From Anaerolineales bacterium (lineage in GTDB: Bacteria; Chloroflexota; Anaerolineae; Anaerolineales; UBA11858), in the NCBI GenBank assembly GCA_016785015.1, contig JADHTJ010000031.1, forward strand, positions 1 through 37,233: a stretch of 37,233 nt of DNA, written 5' to 3'. Numbering within the stretch: position 1 is the first letter of the stretch; each line of letters starts with the position of its first letter. A model generated the notes under the pieces. It did no database searches and was not told the origin of the DNA. It was given only the letters and a program-made list of their open reading frames with translations. Made by a program: the position numbers and the translations under genes. Shown here in pieces: positions 16,941 to 25,368 of the stretch.

Positions 16941-16962
16941 GCGGGCACCGCGTGGTGCCCGC
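16941..16962. repeat. GC-rich hairpin between gatB and gdhA
   Basis: GCGGGCACC (16941-16949) is perfectly complementary to GGTGCCCGC (16954-16962) around a four-base loop. No T-tract follows on the minus strand, so it is more likely a REP-type palindrome or an RNA hairpin in the gdhA leader than a terminator. It resembles the hairpin at 1-25 in design but not in exact sequence. Confidence 0.55.
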
Positions 16963-17055
16963 TGAAAAGGTAGAGCTATTATGGTAGTAGTTATGACTAA
17001 AACGCTCATGTTTTCGTCTCTGCTGAGGTTCCCAGCATCCGCAACAAGCGTAGCA

Positions 17056-17091
17056 GATGCCCCTGTCACCGTCAAGTGACATTCAGGCATC
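17056..17091 (-). terminator. Possible gatB 3' hairpin
   Basis: GATGCC (17056-17061) pairs with GGCATC (17086-17091) and, inside, GTCAC (17065-17069) pairs with GTGAC (17076-17080). The structure lies 23 bases after the gatB stop but lacks a T-tract, so termination is uncertain. It may simply protect the 3' end. Confidence 0.3.
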
Positions 17092-17113
17092 CCCCACATG
17101 AATTCCGTCTTTC

Positions 17114-18565
17114 TCATTTTTTTAGTGATAATTGTTTTGCCAGCTCGTCTTTGACGACTTGAGGGTTGGCTTTTCCCTTTGTGACTCTCATCACCTGCCC
17201 AAAGAACCAATTGGCTAAGCTTTCTTTGCCATCGAAATATTTGGCAACTTGGTCAGGGTTTCCATCTAATACTTGAGAAACCATTTGTGCCAATTGATCT
17301 GCATCAGAGATTTGACTTAGCCCCTTGGATTCTACAATCGCCTCTGCAGATTGGCCGCTTTCGAACATCTTGGCCAGGACAGTCTTCGCTGTGGGCGTGT
17401 TGATACTCTCCTCTTCGAGCATTTTCAACAACCCAGAAAAGTGTTGTGGACTCACTCTGAGTTGGTCTAAACTAACTCCAACCTGGTTCATCAACCCGAA
17501 GAGTTCGCCGGTGACCCAATTGGCAGCCAGTTTAGGGTTGACTCCATCTGAAATTTCAACAACCTCTTCGAAAAAGTCTGCGACTCCCTGCTCGGCGACT
17601 AAGATGTCGGCGTCGTAATCGCTCAACTCATATTCTGCCCGGAAGCGCTGGAACTTCGTCTGGGGCAATTCTGGCAGGCTGTTGCGGATTTCTTCGGCCC
17701 ACTCCGCTGAAACAACCAGAGGCGGTAGATCTGGCTCGGGGAAGTAGCGGTAATCATCTTCTTCCTCTTTGCCTCGCTGAGGGACAGTTACCTGTCGATT
17801 TTCGTCCCACCCCATGGTTTGTTGGATGACTGGTTTCCCCTGTTCGTGCAATTCACGCTGGCGGTCGATCTCAAACAGTAACCCCCTTTCCAGGGCGCGG
17901 AAGCTGTTCAAATTTTTAATTTCGGTACGGGTTCTGAAATCTTTTTCTCCTACAGGACGCACCGAGACGTTAGCCTCGAAGCGCAGCACCCCCTTCTGCA
18001 TATCCCCAGTATTCACCCTCAGGTAACGGAGCAAATTGCGTAAGATCTCACCATAAACGCGGGCTTCTGCCGCTGAGCGCAGGTCAGGTTCTGAGACGAT
18101 CTCCAAAAGCGGTACGCCTGCCCGGTTTAGGTCGACTAAGCTGTATGGGTCTGTCTCATCATCACTATGGGTCAGCTTTCCAGTGTCTTCCTCTAAATGG
18201 ACGCGGCGAATCCGCACCGCCCGTTCACCGGCCTGCGTGCGAATATGCAGCAATCCGTTGCGCGCCAGAGGCTCTTTGTATTGTGATATCTGGTAGCCTT
18301 TGGGGAGATCAGGGTAGAAATAATTCTTGCGGGCAAAAATGCTCACCGGGGCTGTTTCGCACCCCAAGGCCAGCGCCACCCGCAGACCATATTCCACAGC
18401 CCGCTGGTTGACCACTGGCAACGTGCCTGGCATTCCTGAACAGACGGGGCAAACGGCGCTGTTGGGCTCTGCCTGGGTGAGATCTACAACTGGGCAGCCG
18501 CAAAACATTTTCGAGAGAGTGTCTATTTCAGCGTGGACTTCGAGACCGATGATGGCTTCGTACAT
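17114..18565 (-). CDS. gatB: Aspartyl/glutamyl-tRNA amidotransferase subunit B
   Basis: A 483-residue GatB, the kinase/tRNA-binding subunit of the GatCAB complex that converts Glu-tRNA(Gln) to Gln-tRNA(Gln), and Asp-tRNA(Asn) where relevant. The family start YEAIIGLEVHAEIDT is present, followed by CPVCSGMPGTLPV, the metal/ATP region FYPDLPKGYQISQY and HLEEDTGKL. The C-terminal YqeY-like tail begins around residue 335, with NWFFGQVMR near the end. Length is normal. Its partners gatC and gatA are present at 33419-35172, about 15 kb away. The start codon is only three bases from a heptad repeat array and no Shine-Dalgarno sequence can be seen. Confidence 0.96.
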   Translation of the reverse strand: MYEAIIGLEVHAEIDTLSKMFCGCPVVDLTQAEPNSAVCPVCSGMPGTLPVVNQRAVEYGLRVALALGCETAPVSIFARKNYFYPDLPKGYQISQYKEPLARNGLLHIRTQAGERAVRIRRVHLEEDTGKLTHSDDETDPYSLVDLNRAGVPLLEIVSEPDLRSAAEARVYGEILRNLLRYLRVNTGDMQKGVLRFEANVSVRPVGEKDFRTRTEIKNLNSFRALERGLLFEIDRQRELHEQGKPVIQQTMGWDENRQVTVPQRGKEEEDDYRYFPEPDLPPLVVSAEWAEEIRNSLPELPQTKFQRFRAEYELSDYDADILVAEQGVADFFEEVVEISDGVNPKLAANWVTGELFGLMNQVGVSLDQLRVSPQHFSGLLKMLEEESINTPTAKTVLAKMFESGQSAEAIVESKGLSQISDADQLAQMVSQVLDGNPDQVAKYFDGKESLANWFFGQVMRVTKGKANPQVVKDELAKQLSLKK

Positions 18566-18568
18566 TTC

Positions 18569-18603
18569 AGTGTGTAGTGTTCAGTTTCCAGTGAACAGTG
18601 GTA
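18569..18603. repeat. Heptad tandem repeat abutting the gatB start codon
   Basis: On the plus strand the units are AGTGTGT, AGTGTTC, AGTTTCC, AGTGAAC and AGTGGTA, a degenerate AGTGNNN series with five units, drifting into ATGCTTG. It belongs to the same family as the array at 8987-9021. It occupies the position where the gatB ribosome binding site would be expected. Confidence 0.7.
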
Positions 18604-18653
18604 ATGCTTGGTAACAAATTGCTAAATTCGTGACCGGAAACAGGAATTCCTTT

Positions 18654-18896
18654 CTAGGTCTCCTTGATAGACCACTTGTCTACCATCGGGTTATAAAGTA
18701 GTTCGAAAACTTGATCCCCTTCGGTGCGTACGCGGAAGAACTTTCCCTCCGGAGTTTTCCATTCACCATCGATTTGCGTTACGGCCAGTCGTTTTCCCTC
18801 CCAGGAAAAGGCCACCGGGCTTTGGGCGTATTCGAATCCTGAATGGCAACGAACTTTACCGGTGAATGTCGATGGCTGATCACCGCTCCAAGGCAT
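18654..18896 (-). CDS. DUF6504-like small protein
   Basis: An 80-residue protein with the pattern YAQSPVAFSWEGKRLAVTQIDGEWKTP, then FFRVRTEGDQVFELLYNPMVDKWSIKE. This resembles DUF6504-type proteins, where a 'rPvaF.w.g....V..I...W' stretch precedes an 'FRV....F.L.Y....W' ending; function is unknown. The ATG at 18896 overlaps the stop of the upstream nucleotidyltransferase gene (TGATG), so it is probably translated by coupling; a GTG one codon earlier is possible. It is 88 bases upstream of gatB. Confidence 0.7.
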   Translation of the reverse strand: MPWSGDQPSTFTGKVRCHSGFEYAQSPVAFSWEGKRLAVTQIDGEWKTPEGKFFRVRTEGDQVFELLYNPMVDKWSIKET

Positions 18897-19906
18897 CACA
18901 TCTTTACCTCCGAGTTATCACCCACGTTCAACCTTTCAGCCCCGCCATCCACCTGCACGTTTTCACCGATCAGGGAACCATCGAGGATAATTTCGGTCAC
19001 CTGGGAACCCTTCTCGATTATCGAATCGCGAATGACACTATTTTTGATGGTGCAGTTGGCCCCAATCGAGGCATAGGGGCCAATCACCGAGGCTTCGATC
19101 ATCGCAGTTGGATGTACGAATACTGGTGGGATCACAGTGATGTTGCCCTCGCGTCCTACCTCGGCTGTGTTGTCGTAACCGTGCTTTAACAAGTAGCGGT
19201 TGGTTTCCAATACTGCTTCGGTAGTCCCGGCATCCAGCCAGATCTGTACCCGCTCTGTACGCATCTTGGCTCCATCTTCGAGCATGATGTTGATCGCATC
19301 AGCCAGATAATACTCACCCTTGAGCGCGCGACCTTGCTCCATTTGTTCTTCGATGGCGCCCAATAATGCAGACGAATCTTTGAAATAGTAGAACCCCACC
19401 ACTGCCAGATTGTTCGATACATCCTTGGGTTTTTCGATCAAGCGTTTTACCCAACCATCCTCCCCAACTTCGGTTACCCCAAACCGGCGCGGGTCCGGGA
19501 CTGGTTTCACCCAGGCAACCATATCAGCTTCTTCATCTTTCAAAAAGGATAAATTGGTTTCGATAAGCGTATCGGCGAAGACCATCAGCATGGGGCCGCT
19601 GAGATATTCCTTGGTTAAATAAATAGCATGGGATTGGCCGCGCATTTCTTCTTGTACGACAAAGCGGACCTTGAATTCAGGATGATATTCATCCATGTAG
19701 GCCTCAACTTTATCTCCCAGGTAACCCACAATGAAAATAAATTCGACATTTTCTGGGTTTGGGAGCGTGGAAAACATATCCAGAACATGGGCGAGTACAC
19801 TCTGTCCTGCCAGGCTGATCAACTGCTTAGGGCGGCTCCAGGTGTGAGGCCGCAGGCGTGTGCCGAAGCCAGCCATAGGGATGACGATTTTTAGGGTTTC
19901 AGACAT
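18896..19906 (-). CDS. Sugar-1-phosphate nucleotidyltransferase with left-handed beta-helix tail
   Basis: A 336-residue enzyme that would join a sugar 1-phosphate to a nucleoside triphosphate, giving an NDP-sugar for cell-surface polysaccharides. The N-terminal signature IVIPMAGFGTRLRPHTWSRPKQL is complete and gives the NTP-binding loop and catalytic Arg/Lys. The central domain contains DAINIMLEDG and VQIWLDAGTTEAVL, typical of the glucose-1-phosphate thymidylyltransferase group. The C-terminal part (about residues 255-330) has hexapeptide repeats such as VIGPYASIGANCTIKNSVI, as in bifunctional or trimeric family members. The exact sugar and nucleotide cannot be assigned. An AAGGAG ribosome binding site precedes the ATG, and the next gene overlaps its stop. 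Confidence 0.88.
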   Translation of the reverse strand: MSETLKIVIPMAGFGTRLRPHTWSRPKQLISLAGQSVLAHVLDMFSTLPNPENVEFIFIVGYLGDKVEAYMDEYHPEFKVRFVVQEEMRGQSHAIYLTKEYLSGPMLMVFADTLIETNLSFLKDEEADMVAWVKPVPDPRRFGVTEVGEDGWVKRLIEKPKDVSNNLAVVGFYYFKDSSALLGAIEEQMEQGRALKGEYYLADAINIMLEDGAKMRTERVQIWLDAGTTEAVLETNRYLLKHGYDNTAEVGREGNITVIPPVFVHPTAMIEASVIGPYASIGANCTIKNSVIRDSIIEKGSQVTEIILDGSLIGENVQVDGGAERLNVGDNSEVKM

Positions 19907-19964
19907 TTTTTTGGAACTCCTTCTATTAGAGCTGTATTATACCGTGATGGATGGGAATAGAAAG

Positions 19965-19998
19965 AATCCCCCTGAGGGTGAAACCCGTCAGGGGGATT
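19965..19998 (-). terminator. Hairpin terminator after the 20061-20567 gene
   Basis: AATCCCCCTGA (19965-19975) pairs with TCAGGGGGATT (19988-19998), with an inner GGG/CCC pairing around TGAAA. It lies between the stop of the upstream minus-strand membrane protein gene and the nucleotidyltransferase start. The stem is strong but the minus-strand tail is only moderately T-rich. Confidence 0.65.
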
Positions 19999-20060
19999 TA
20001 GGCAATTGGAATTTTAGAGGAAAGCATCCCCTGGAGAATTATTTACGCCCTTTGCTGATT

Positions 20061-20567
20061 CTAATTAGATTTGGAGTTAGCGTATATCCACGCCCCGAGA
20101 GCACCCAACGCGGCGGCGAAGAAAATACCTCCCACGCAGCACATTGATCCACAGATGGCCGCGCCGCCAATTGCGGCTACTCCTCCAGCAGCATTGCCAC
20201 CTGGGCCAAAGAGCAATTCGGGTGGGATACCGGAGTCACGGAGTTGCTGCATAACTTCGGGTGGCATCTCTTGTAAAATCTGCGTGAATTGCGCTGCTCC
20301 ACCGGTTGCGGCTCCGATCAATGTAATAACTAAGTTAACCAGGCCGCCCCCCGCAGATGCGATCACCGCTGCGAGCGCGCCTTGTTTGGCGGCTTCGCCA
20401 GTATCTCGAGGATGCAGCATATATGATGCGGCCAGTACACCCACAGCAACGTAGACTATCCAGCGAAGTGGGATAACGCATAGGCCTACAAATGGAATCA
20501 ACCCCAATAAACCGAGCACCACCAGAATTCCTAAACCAATCAGACCTGCTTTTAGCCATCCAGACAT
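20061..20567 (-). CDS. Gly/Ala-rich membrane protein of unknown function
   Basis: A 168-residue protein with four or more hydrophobic segments: about residues 5-25 and 28-50, a middle segment about 70-95, and a C-terminal pair after residue 135. Between the membrane blocks is a hydrophilic stretch, LQEMPPEVMQQLRDSGIPPEL. A short cysteine motif, CGSMCC, occurs near residue 142. No family is recognised beyond general resemblance to small DUF-type membrane proteins. The ATG at 20567 has a near-perfect AAGGAGG ribosome binding site, so the longer open frame to 20654 is rejected. It stands alone, bounded by hairpins at 19965-19998 and 20688-20720. Confidence 0.7.
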   Translation of the reverse strand: MSGWLKAGLIGLGILVVLGLLGLIPFVGLCVIPLRWIVYVAVGVLAASYMLHPRDTGEAAKQGALAAVIASAGGGLVNLVITLIGAATGGAAQFTQILQEMPPEVMQQLRDSGIPPELLFGPGGNAAGGVAAIGGAAICGSMCCVGGIFFAAALGALGAWIYANSKSN

Positions 20568-20687
20568 AGGAGCCTCCTTGTATTTATGGATAAATGGTTC
20601 TTTGTGAAATTTCGTATTTTTATTGTAGAGGGGAACTTGGTCAGAGTCAAGCAATCGCTGGTACTGATATTTATGCGTGCCTACCTG

Positions 20688-20720
20688 AGGAGCTAAACTT
20701 TTTCAAAAAGTTTAGCTCCT
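20688..20720. terminator. Perfect 16-bp hairpin, probable terminator of the hydrolase operon
   Basis: Positions 20688-20703 are exactly complementary to 20705-20720 around a single base, so the real loop is formed by the inner T/A run. It begins 10 bases after the stop of the alpha/beta hydrolase gene. There is no T-tract outside the stem, but the symmetrical A/T block could act in either direction. Confidence 0.6.
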
Positions 20721-20729
20721 GGATTAATT

Positions 20730-21800
20730 TCAACGTCGGCATTGATTTACAAGATCACGAATTTCTTCCAAAGCTATCTCCCGACCTTCAGTGTGCAAAC
20801 GACGACTGTGTTGCCCTACAGAGAAGAAGTAATGATCGCCCAGAATCACACGAACCTGTCGGGAGCGGAAACCCAGATCGACAAGTAATTTGAGCATTGG
20901 ATCCAACCCTACGAGCCGGTCGCTGTGCCCAAGGAGTACTTTGAAGTTTATCCAATCACCTTTATGAGATGGGCGTTTGGCTTGTCCCATGGCATAAAAC
21001 GTGTTTGCCAATGTTGATTTATGGGTCATTTTGAAAATGCGTTTGTGTTCAGCCTGGACAGCTTTACTTGCACCAGAGATCAATTGGTTGATTACTAATG
21101 GTGAGATGGTTTCAGTCAATTTCTCAAGCAGCAAGCGAGCACCAGCCCAGATGCTAACCCCCATTGTGCTGAAAAATCCTTTTCGCAGAATATCATTCAT
21201 TAAGAGGGCTGGTGCGATAGCACAGCGACCGATAGTGTGCTGGCTCCAACGGCCTTCCCGAAAATAAAAGAGTGCTGCGCCGCTCATGGAGTGTCCGATG
21301 AAAATGACGGGTACATGACGCCGCCCACCCAGGATGCCGATAACATCTAGCCAGGTTTCTACAGCACGCATATCGGCGGCAGGATCGCACTCCCTAAAGT
21401 CTAGTTTATCTGGGGTGAGGAAGGGGGAGCGCCCAAATCCATTGACATCTGGTGCAAGCACTAATAAATTTCGTTCTTCTGCACAAAGTCGAGCAGGGAG
21501 ATTTTCCCAAATGGCTTCACTGCCATCCCAGCCATGCATAAAAACAACGGCAGCATCCGTTTTTCGCAAAAACTCGCTGCGCCCACCGGCGGTAATGAGA
21601 TCTCCGCGCGACCAGTAGGTACGCCAGAAGAAATCTTTCAAACGAGTTGTGCGATGGAAATATTCACTCTTCTCGGTTGAGATCACGCCTCGATCTGAGA
21701 GGTTTTTGAGAGTGTAAGCGGCGCTGTAAATTCCCTGCTCGGCTTCGGAGCGTACGGCGCTGCTTATTTCAATCCAGGTGGGCTTTTTTGCGGACATCAT
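20730..21800 (-). CDS. Alpha/beta hydrolase
   Basis: A 356-residue hydrolase with the usual catalytic triad visible: the nucleophile serine in GHSMSG (near residue 170), an acid in LLGHSDRLVG (near 290) and the histidine in ILGDHYFF (near 325). The oxyanion-hole strand AVVFMHGWDGSEAIWENLP precedes them. The N-terminal 80 residues are extra relative to minimal hydrolases. The substrate is unknown. The ATG at 21800 overlaps the stop of the upstream O-methyltransferase gene (TGATG, with a second ATG directly after), so the two are probably translationally coupled. It is the last gene of a three-gene operon starting with the aldo/keto reductase, which could point to a shared small-molecule pathway, but the substrate chain cannot be inferred. 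Confidence 0.85.
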   Translation of the reverse strand: MMSAKKPTWIEISSAVRSEAEQGIYSAAYTLKNLSDRGVISTEKSEYFHRTTRLKDFFWRTYWSRGDLITAGGRSEFLRKTDAAVVFMHGWDGSEAIWENLPARLCAEERNLLVLAPDVNGFGRSPFLTPDKLDFRECDPAADMRAVETWLDVIGILGGRRHVPVIFIGHSMSGAALFYFREGRWSQHTIGRCAIAPALLMNDILRKGFFSTMGVSIWAGARLLLEKLTETISPLVINQLISGASKAVQAEHKRIFKMTHKSTLANTFYAMGQAKRPSHKGDWINFKVLLGHSDRLVGLDPMLKLLVDLGFRSRQVRVILGDHYFFSVGQHSRRLHTEGREIALEEIRDLVNQCRR

Positions 21801-22402
21801 CAGAGTTCTTTTGAAGGTTTTCGGCAGAGAAGAATGCCTTTGCCGATGGGGATTACCAGGGCATCGACGCGCTGATCTTCGAGGGCGTGGTTAGTGAATG
21901 GTTCTAGCTTGTCAGCATGATTAATTACGTTATCAGCCAATAGTATCCCGCTGGGGACAAGCTTGGGGATGATCAGATCATAACAATCACCGTAGACTTC
22001 TTTTTCGGCATCCAGGAAGCAGAAAGCAATATTCTTGTACTTTGGAAGATGGGTGCAGGCATCATCCTCGATTAATTTGATCTTGTTTTCAACACCGGCC
22101 AATCGGAAGGTCTCGCGGGCAAGTTCTATTTTTGCGGATAGCACTTCGAAGGTGTGGAGTTTAGTAGAACGTTCTTGAAGTGCTAATGAAATCCACAGGG
22201 CGGAGTATCCGGCTGAGGTTCCAATTTCCAGAAACGCCCCTATGGGAGAAGAAGCCGCCATCAGGGCAAGAAATCGTCCCGTTTCTGGGGGGATCTGTCG
22301 CAATCGTTCTAATCTAGGTGTTCCGTCTTGACGGTCGCGCAAATCCATCTCTTCTAAGTGGGCCATGCGGTCGAGCATGGGTTTAGGAATGTTATGGAAC
22401 AT
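21800..22402 (-). CDS. O-methyltransferase (family 3, SAM dependent)
   Basis: A 200-residue class I methyltransferase of the caffeoyl-CoA/catechol type (PF01596). The SAM-binding motif is [20 protein letters not shown], followed by [16 protein letters not shown] and the metal-site region [15 protein letters not shown] with DNVINHAD after it. These are the typical divalent-metal ligands (D of FLDAEK and DN of the later loop). The ATG at 22402 is chosen because it follows the aldo/keto reductase stop by one base and fits the family length; the frame is open to 22528 inside that gene. The acceptor is unknown. It overlaps the hydrolase start by one base. Confidence 0.87.
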   Translation of the reverse strand: MFHNIPKPMLDRMAHLEEMDLRDRQDGTPRLERLRQIPPETGRFLALMAASSPIGAFLEIGTSAGYSALWISLALQERSTKLHTFEVLSAKIELARETFRLAGVENKIKLIEDDACTHLPKYKNIAFCFLDAEKEVYGDCYDLIIPKLVPSGILLADNVINHADKLEPFTNHALEDQRVDALVIPIGKGILLCRKPSKEL

Positions 22403-22403
22403 A

Positions 22404-23384
22404 CTACCGGTGACCGAGAACAGGATGGGGTTGGTAGGGCTCTTCGAGATAGGTGATATCTTCGTCGCTGAGTTGAATATCAATGGCGGCGATGGCTTCT
22501 TCGAGATGGCGCATCTTGCTAGCCCCAACGATGGGGGCGGTGATGCCGGGTTTGTGCAGCATCCAGGCCAAGGCGATCTGTGCCGAAGTGAAGCCGTGAC
22601 GCTGGCTCAACTCAATGGCTCGGTCAAGGATATCGAAGTCATTATCTTGATAATAGTAGTTGTGCGCCAAGTTATCTGTTTTGGCTCGCGTGGTCTCCCC
22701 GGATTTTTCGCGGGTGCGATTGCCTGCCAGGAAGCCGCGCGCCAATGGACTCCAAGGGATCAGACCAATGCCTTGGTCGTTGCAGAAAGGGATCATCTCG
22801 CGCTCTTCTTCACGATAGACCAGGTTGTAATGGTTCTGCATTGAGACAAAGCGTGTCCAGTTATGCAGATCTGCTTGGTATAGCGATTTTGCAAACTGCC
22901 AGGTATGCATGCTGGAAGCTCCGATATAGCGCACCTTCCCAGCCTTGACCAGATCGTGTAGGGCTTCGAGAGTCTCTTCGATGGGTGTATCATAGTCGAA
23001 GCGATGGATCTGGTAGAGGTCGATATAATCTGTTCCCAGGCGCTTGAGAGAATCTTCCACAGCGCGAATGATGTGCAATCGTGAAAGCCCGCCCTGGTTA
23101 GGTTTGTCATTATAGGGGAAATACACTTTGGTGGCGATAACGACTTCTTCTCGCCGAGCAAAATCCCGCAATGCGCGACCGCTGACTTCCTCACTCATCC
23201 CATCAGAGTACATGTTGGCTGTGTCGAAGAAGTTGATCCCGGCTTCCACAGCGCGTTGGATGATCGGGCGCCCCTCTTCTTCATCCAAAATGTAATCACG
23301 CCATTTTGATGAGCCAAAGGACATCATCCCAAGACATATTCGTGAAACTTTTAAGCCAGTTTTTCCGAGGTGGACATATTGCAT
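22404..23384 (-). CDS. Aldo/keto reductase
   Basis: A 326-residue NADPH-dependent oxidoreductase of the aldo/keto reductase superfamily. It reduces aldehydes or ketones in the cytoplasm. The catalytic tetrad is visible: Asp and Tyr in [11 protein letters not shown], Lys in VIATKVYFP and His in [11 protein letters not shown]. The cofactor-binding end ([12 protein letters not shown]) is intact. The start has a GGGAG ribosome binding site and no upstream partner, so it heads an operon with the O-methyltransferase (one base gap) and alpha/beta hydrolase. Such enzymes are broad in substrate, so no specific reaction is assigned. Confidence 0.92.
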   Translation of the reverse strand: MQYVHLGKTGLKVSRICLGMMSFGSSKWRDYILDEEEGRPIIQRAVEAGINFFDTANMYSDGMSEEVSGRALRDFARREEVVIATKVYFPYNDKPNQGGLSRLHIIRAVEDSLKRLGTDYIDLYQIHRFDYDTPIEETLEALHDLVKAGKVRYIGASSMHTWQFAKSLYQADLHNWTRFVSMQNHYNLVYREEEREMIPFCNDQGIGLIPWSPLARGFLAGNRTREKSGETTRAKTDNLAHNYYYQDNDFDILDRAIELSQRHGFTSAQIALAWMLHKPGITAPIVGASKMRHLEEAIAAIDIQLSDEDITYLEEPYQPHPVLGHR

Positions 23385-23480
23385 GAGAGAACTCCCTTAT
23401 ATGGATTCCTTCTATCTAATAATGGCGGACAAAAATTTTGTTATCAGGTTTAATCATGCCTATAATAACGCAATTTAACC

Positions 23481-23509
23481 AAAAAGGGACGGCAATGGCT
23501 GCCGTCCCT
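23481..23509 (-). terminator. Intrinsic terminator of the DEAD-box helicase gene
   Basis: AGGGACGGCA (23485-23494) pairs perfectly with TGCCGTCCCT (23500-23509) around a five-base loop. On the minus strand the stem is followed by a T-run (A-run at 23481-23485 on plus). It lies about 20 bases after the helicase stop and is a textbook Rho-independent terminator. Confidence 0.9.
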
Positions 23510-23528
23510 GAAAGCGTTATTCAGATTA

Positions 23529-24785
23529 TTAGTTATGTTTCGTTTTTTTGTAATAACGCTTGTTTCGTTGGGATTGATGGTTTCGTGAACCATTCTTCTT
23601 GGGGGATGAATTCGCCCGTGGTTGATTTGAATGACCACCTTGAAATTGAGATTCGGGTTTGAAACCTGCATAGTCAAACTCTGGCAGTCTTCGCCGTTCA
23701 ATCTTCGTTTTTAATGTCTTCTCAATTTCGCGCACCATTTGGGAATCTTCTGGCGAGGCAAAGGTGAACGCTTCGCCACTCTGGTCAACGCGCCCTGTAC
23801 GGCCAATGCGGTGGGTATAGGCGTCAATCGTATCGGGCATATCGAAGTTGATTACATGGGAAATGTCTGATACGTCGATGCCGCGTGAAGCTACATCGGT
23901 GGCGACTAGGATATCATACTTGCTATTTTTGAAGCCGTCGATCGCTCGCTGGCGTGCGTTCTGGGACATATTGCCTTGCAGAGCGGAGACTCGATAGCTT
24001 CGCTTTGCCAGATCACTGGCCAGATAACGAGCACGCCGTTTCGTGCGTGTAAAGATCAGTACTCGCCCGGTAGCTGTGCTTTTCAATAGGTGGAACAAGA
24101 GGCTTTTCTTTTGTTTGAATGGCACAGGATAGAGCGCGTGGGACACGGTCTTGGCAGGAGCGATCATGCCGATTTGAACCGTAGCAGGGTCGACGAGGAT
24201 TTTGTCTGCCAGCTGGCGAATATCTTTAGGCATGGTGGCTGAGAAGAATAAAGCCTGGCGTTTTGCTGGGATAAGTTTGATGATACGCTTGACATCAGGT
24301 AAAAATCCCATATCGAACATGCGGTCGGCTTCATCTAATACCAATACTTCAACCTGGGATAAATCGAGATGACCATCGCTAACGATATCGAGCAAACGCC
24401 CAGGGCAAGCGACGATTATTTCAGTGCCTCGGCGGATTGCATCGATCTGACGGTTTTTGTTGACGCCACCATAAATTGTAACGCTGCGTATTTTTGTTTT
24501 CTTCGCCAAAACTCTGATGACCTGGTGAGTTTGCTCGGCAAGTTCACGCGTTGGAGAAACGATGAGCGCGCGCACTTTTCGTAACTTTCCTTTTGTCAAT
24601 CGCTGTAGGATAGGCAAAACGAAGGCCGCGGTTTTTCCAGTGCCGGTTTGAGCAATACCTAAAATATCGCGCCCTTCGAGCGCTATGGGGATGGCTTGTT
24701 CTTGTATAGGGGTGGGGGTTGTATACCTGGCAACCCTGATACCCGCGCTGATGCGCGGGTCGAGAGAAAATTGTTCGAAATCCAC
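23529..24785 (-). CDS. DEAD-box RNA helicase, RhlE-like
   Basis: A 418-residue ATP-dependent RNA helicase. Present in order are the Q-motif segment (FSLDPRISAGIRVARYTTPTPIQ), motif I AQTGTGKT, Ia PTRELAEQ, II DEAD in VLDEADRMFDMGF, III SAT, V DVASRGIDV and VI HRIGRTGR. A basic, Asn/Lys/Arg-rich tail of about 45 residues follows the helicase core and would bind RNA non-specifically. The GTG at 24785 has an AAGGAG ribosome binding site 8 bases upstream and starts directly at the helicase homology. A second GTG at 24821 opens the frame further but lacks such a signal. The likely role is ribosome assembly or RNA turnover at low temperature, known for the family rather than shown here. Confidence 0.92.
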   Translation of the reverse strand: MDFEQFSLDPRISAGIRVARYTTPTPIQEQAIPIALEGRDILGIAQTGTGKTAAFVLPILQRLTKGKLRKVRALIVSPTRELAEQTHQVIRVLAKKTKIRSVTIYGGVNKNRQIDAIRRGTEIIVACPGRLLDIVSDGHLDLSQVEVLVLDEADRMFDMGFLPDVKRIIKLIPAKRQALFFSATMPKDIRQLADKILVDPATVQIGMIAPAKTVSHALYPVPFKQKKSLLFHLLKSTATGRVLIFTRTKRRARYLASDLAKRSYRVSALQGNMSQNARQRAIDGFKNSKYDILVATDVASRGIDVSDISHVINFDMPDTIDAYTHRIGRTGRVDQSGEAFTFASPEDSQMVREIEKTLKTKIERRRLPEFDYAGFKPESQFQGGHSNQPRANSSPKKNGSRNHQSQRNKRYYKKTKHN

Positions 24786-24941
24786 GAGATGTACTCCTTG
24801 ACTCGGTGAGCCAAGTCGCACACTCAGCCCGATAATTGATCTAATAACTCAACGAAATCATTATTCGTTGAAACAGGCGGCGAGTATACCAGGGTTAGGC
24901 CCTTTTAGCAAATCAGGTTTTGGTTGATGGAGATATGTATT

Positions 24942-25325
24942 TTAGGAGAACAGCCCTGAGAGTCGAATTCCACCCCAAACAGCGACCAACCCGAACAGGA
25001 TTTGCAGACCCATATTTGTCAATGCAGGCGAGGTTTGTCCATTTTGGAATAACCCCATGGTTTCGTAGCTAAAGGTTGAAAACGTGGTAAACGCTCCCAA
25101 GATACCAGTGAACACAAAAGCCCGCGAGGTAGCTGTGAAAATATCGTGAGAATCAGCCAAACCGGCGAAGAATCCGATTAGCAGACAGCCGATCATATTG
25201 ACTACGAAAGTCCCATAAGGGAATTGGTTTTGAGCTGTGATTCGACCAACAAGTCCACTGGTGAGATAGCGCAAGGCCGCGCCCAAAAATCCACCCATAC
25301 CGACGAAGAGAAGTTTACTAAGCAA
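24942..25325 (-). CDS. crcB: Fluoride channel protein Fluc/CrcB
   Basis: A 127-residue, four-helix membrane protein that exports fluoride. The family motifs are clear: GGFLGAALRY near the N-terminus, PYGTFVVNMIGCLLIGFFAG (the central Asn of helix 2) and GILGAFTTFSTFSYE (the phenylalanine box and Na+ site in helix 3). The TTG at 25325 is chosen because GGAG lies 6 bases upstream and the length then equals the family norm; a more distal TTG at 25346 also opens the frame. It starts 43 bases after the argH stop, so it is probably the last gene of the argG-argH transcript. No fluoride riboswitch is seen upstream. A single crcB gene suffices because Fluc works as a dual-topology homodimer. Confidence 0.9.
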   Translation of the reverse strand: MLSKLLFVGMGGFLGAALRYLTSGLVGRITAQNQFPYGTFVVNMIGCLLIGFFAGLADSHDIFTATSRAFVFTGILGAFTTFSTFSYETMGLFQNGQTSPALTNMGLQILFGLVAVWGGIRLSGLFS

Positions 25326-25368
25326 TGATTTCTCCAATGTGAGCAAAATACAAGGGCGGATTTTACCA

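Noticed and set aside
20568-20654. Longer start for the Gly/Ala-rich membrane protein
   Set aside because: The added residues are polar and unlike a signal segment, and the ATG at 20567 has a nearly perfect ribosome binding site.
24786-24821. Longer start for the DEAD-box helicase
   Set aside because: The upstream GTG has no ribosome binding site, whereas the GTG at 24785 has AAGGAG at the right distance and begins at the conserved domain.
25326-25368. Fluoride riboswitch upstream of crcB
   Set aside because: The gap between argH and crcB is too short for the roughly 60-nt pseudoknotted aptamer and shows no matching stems.
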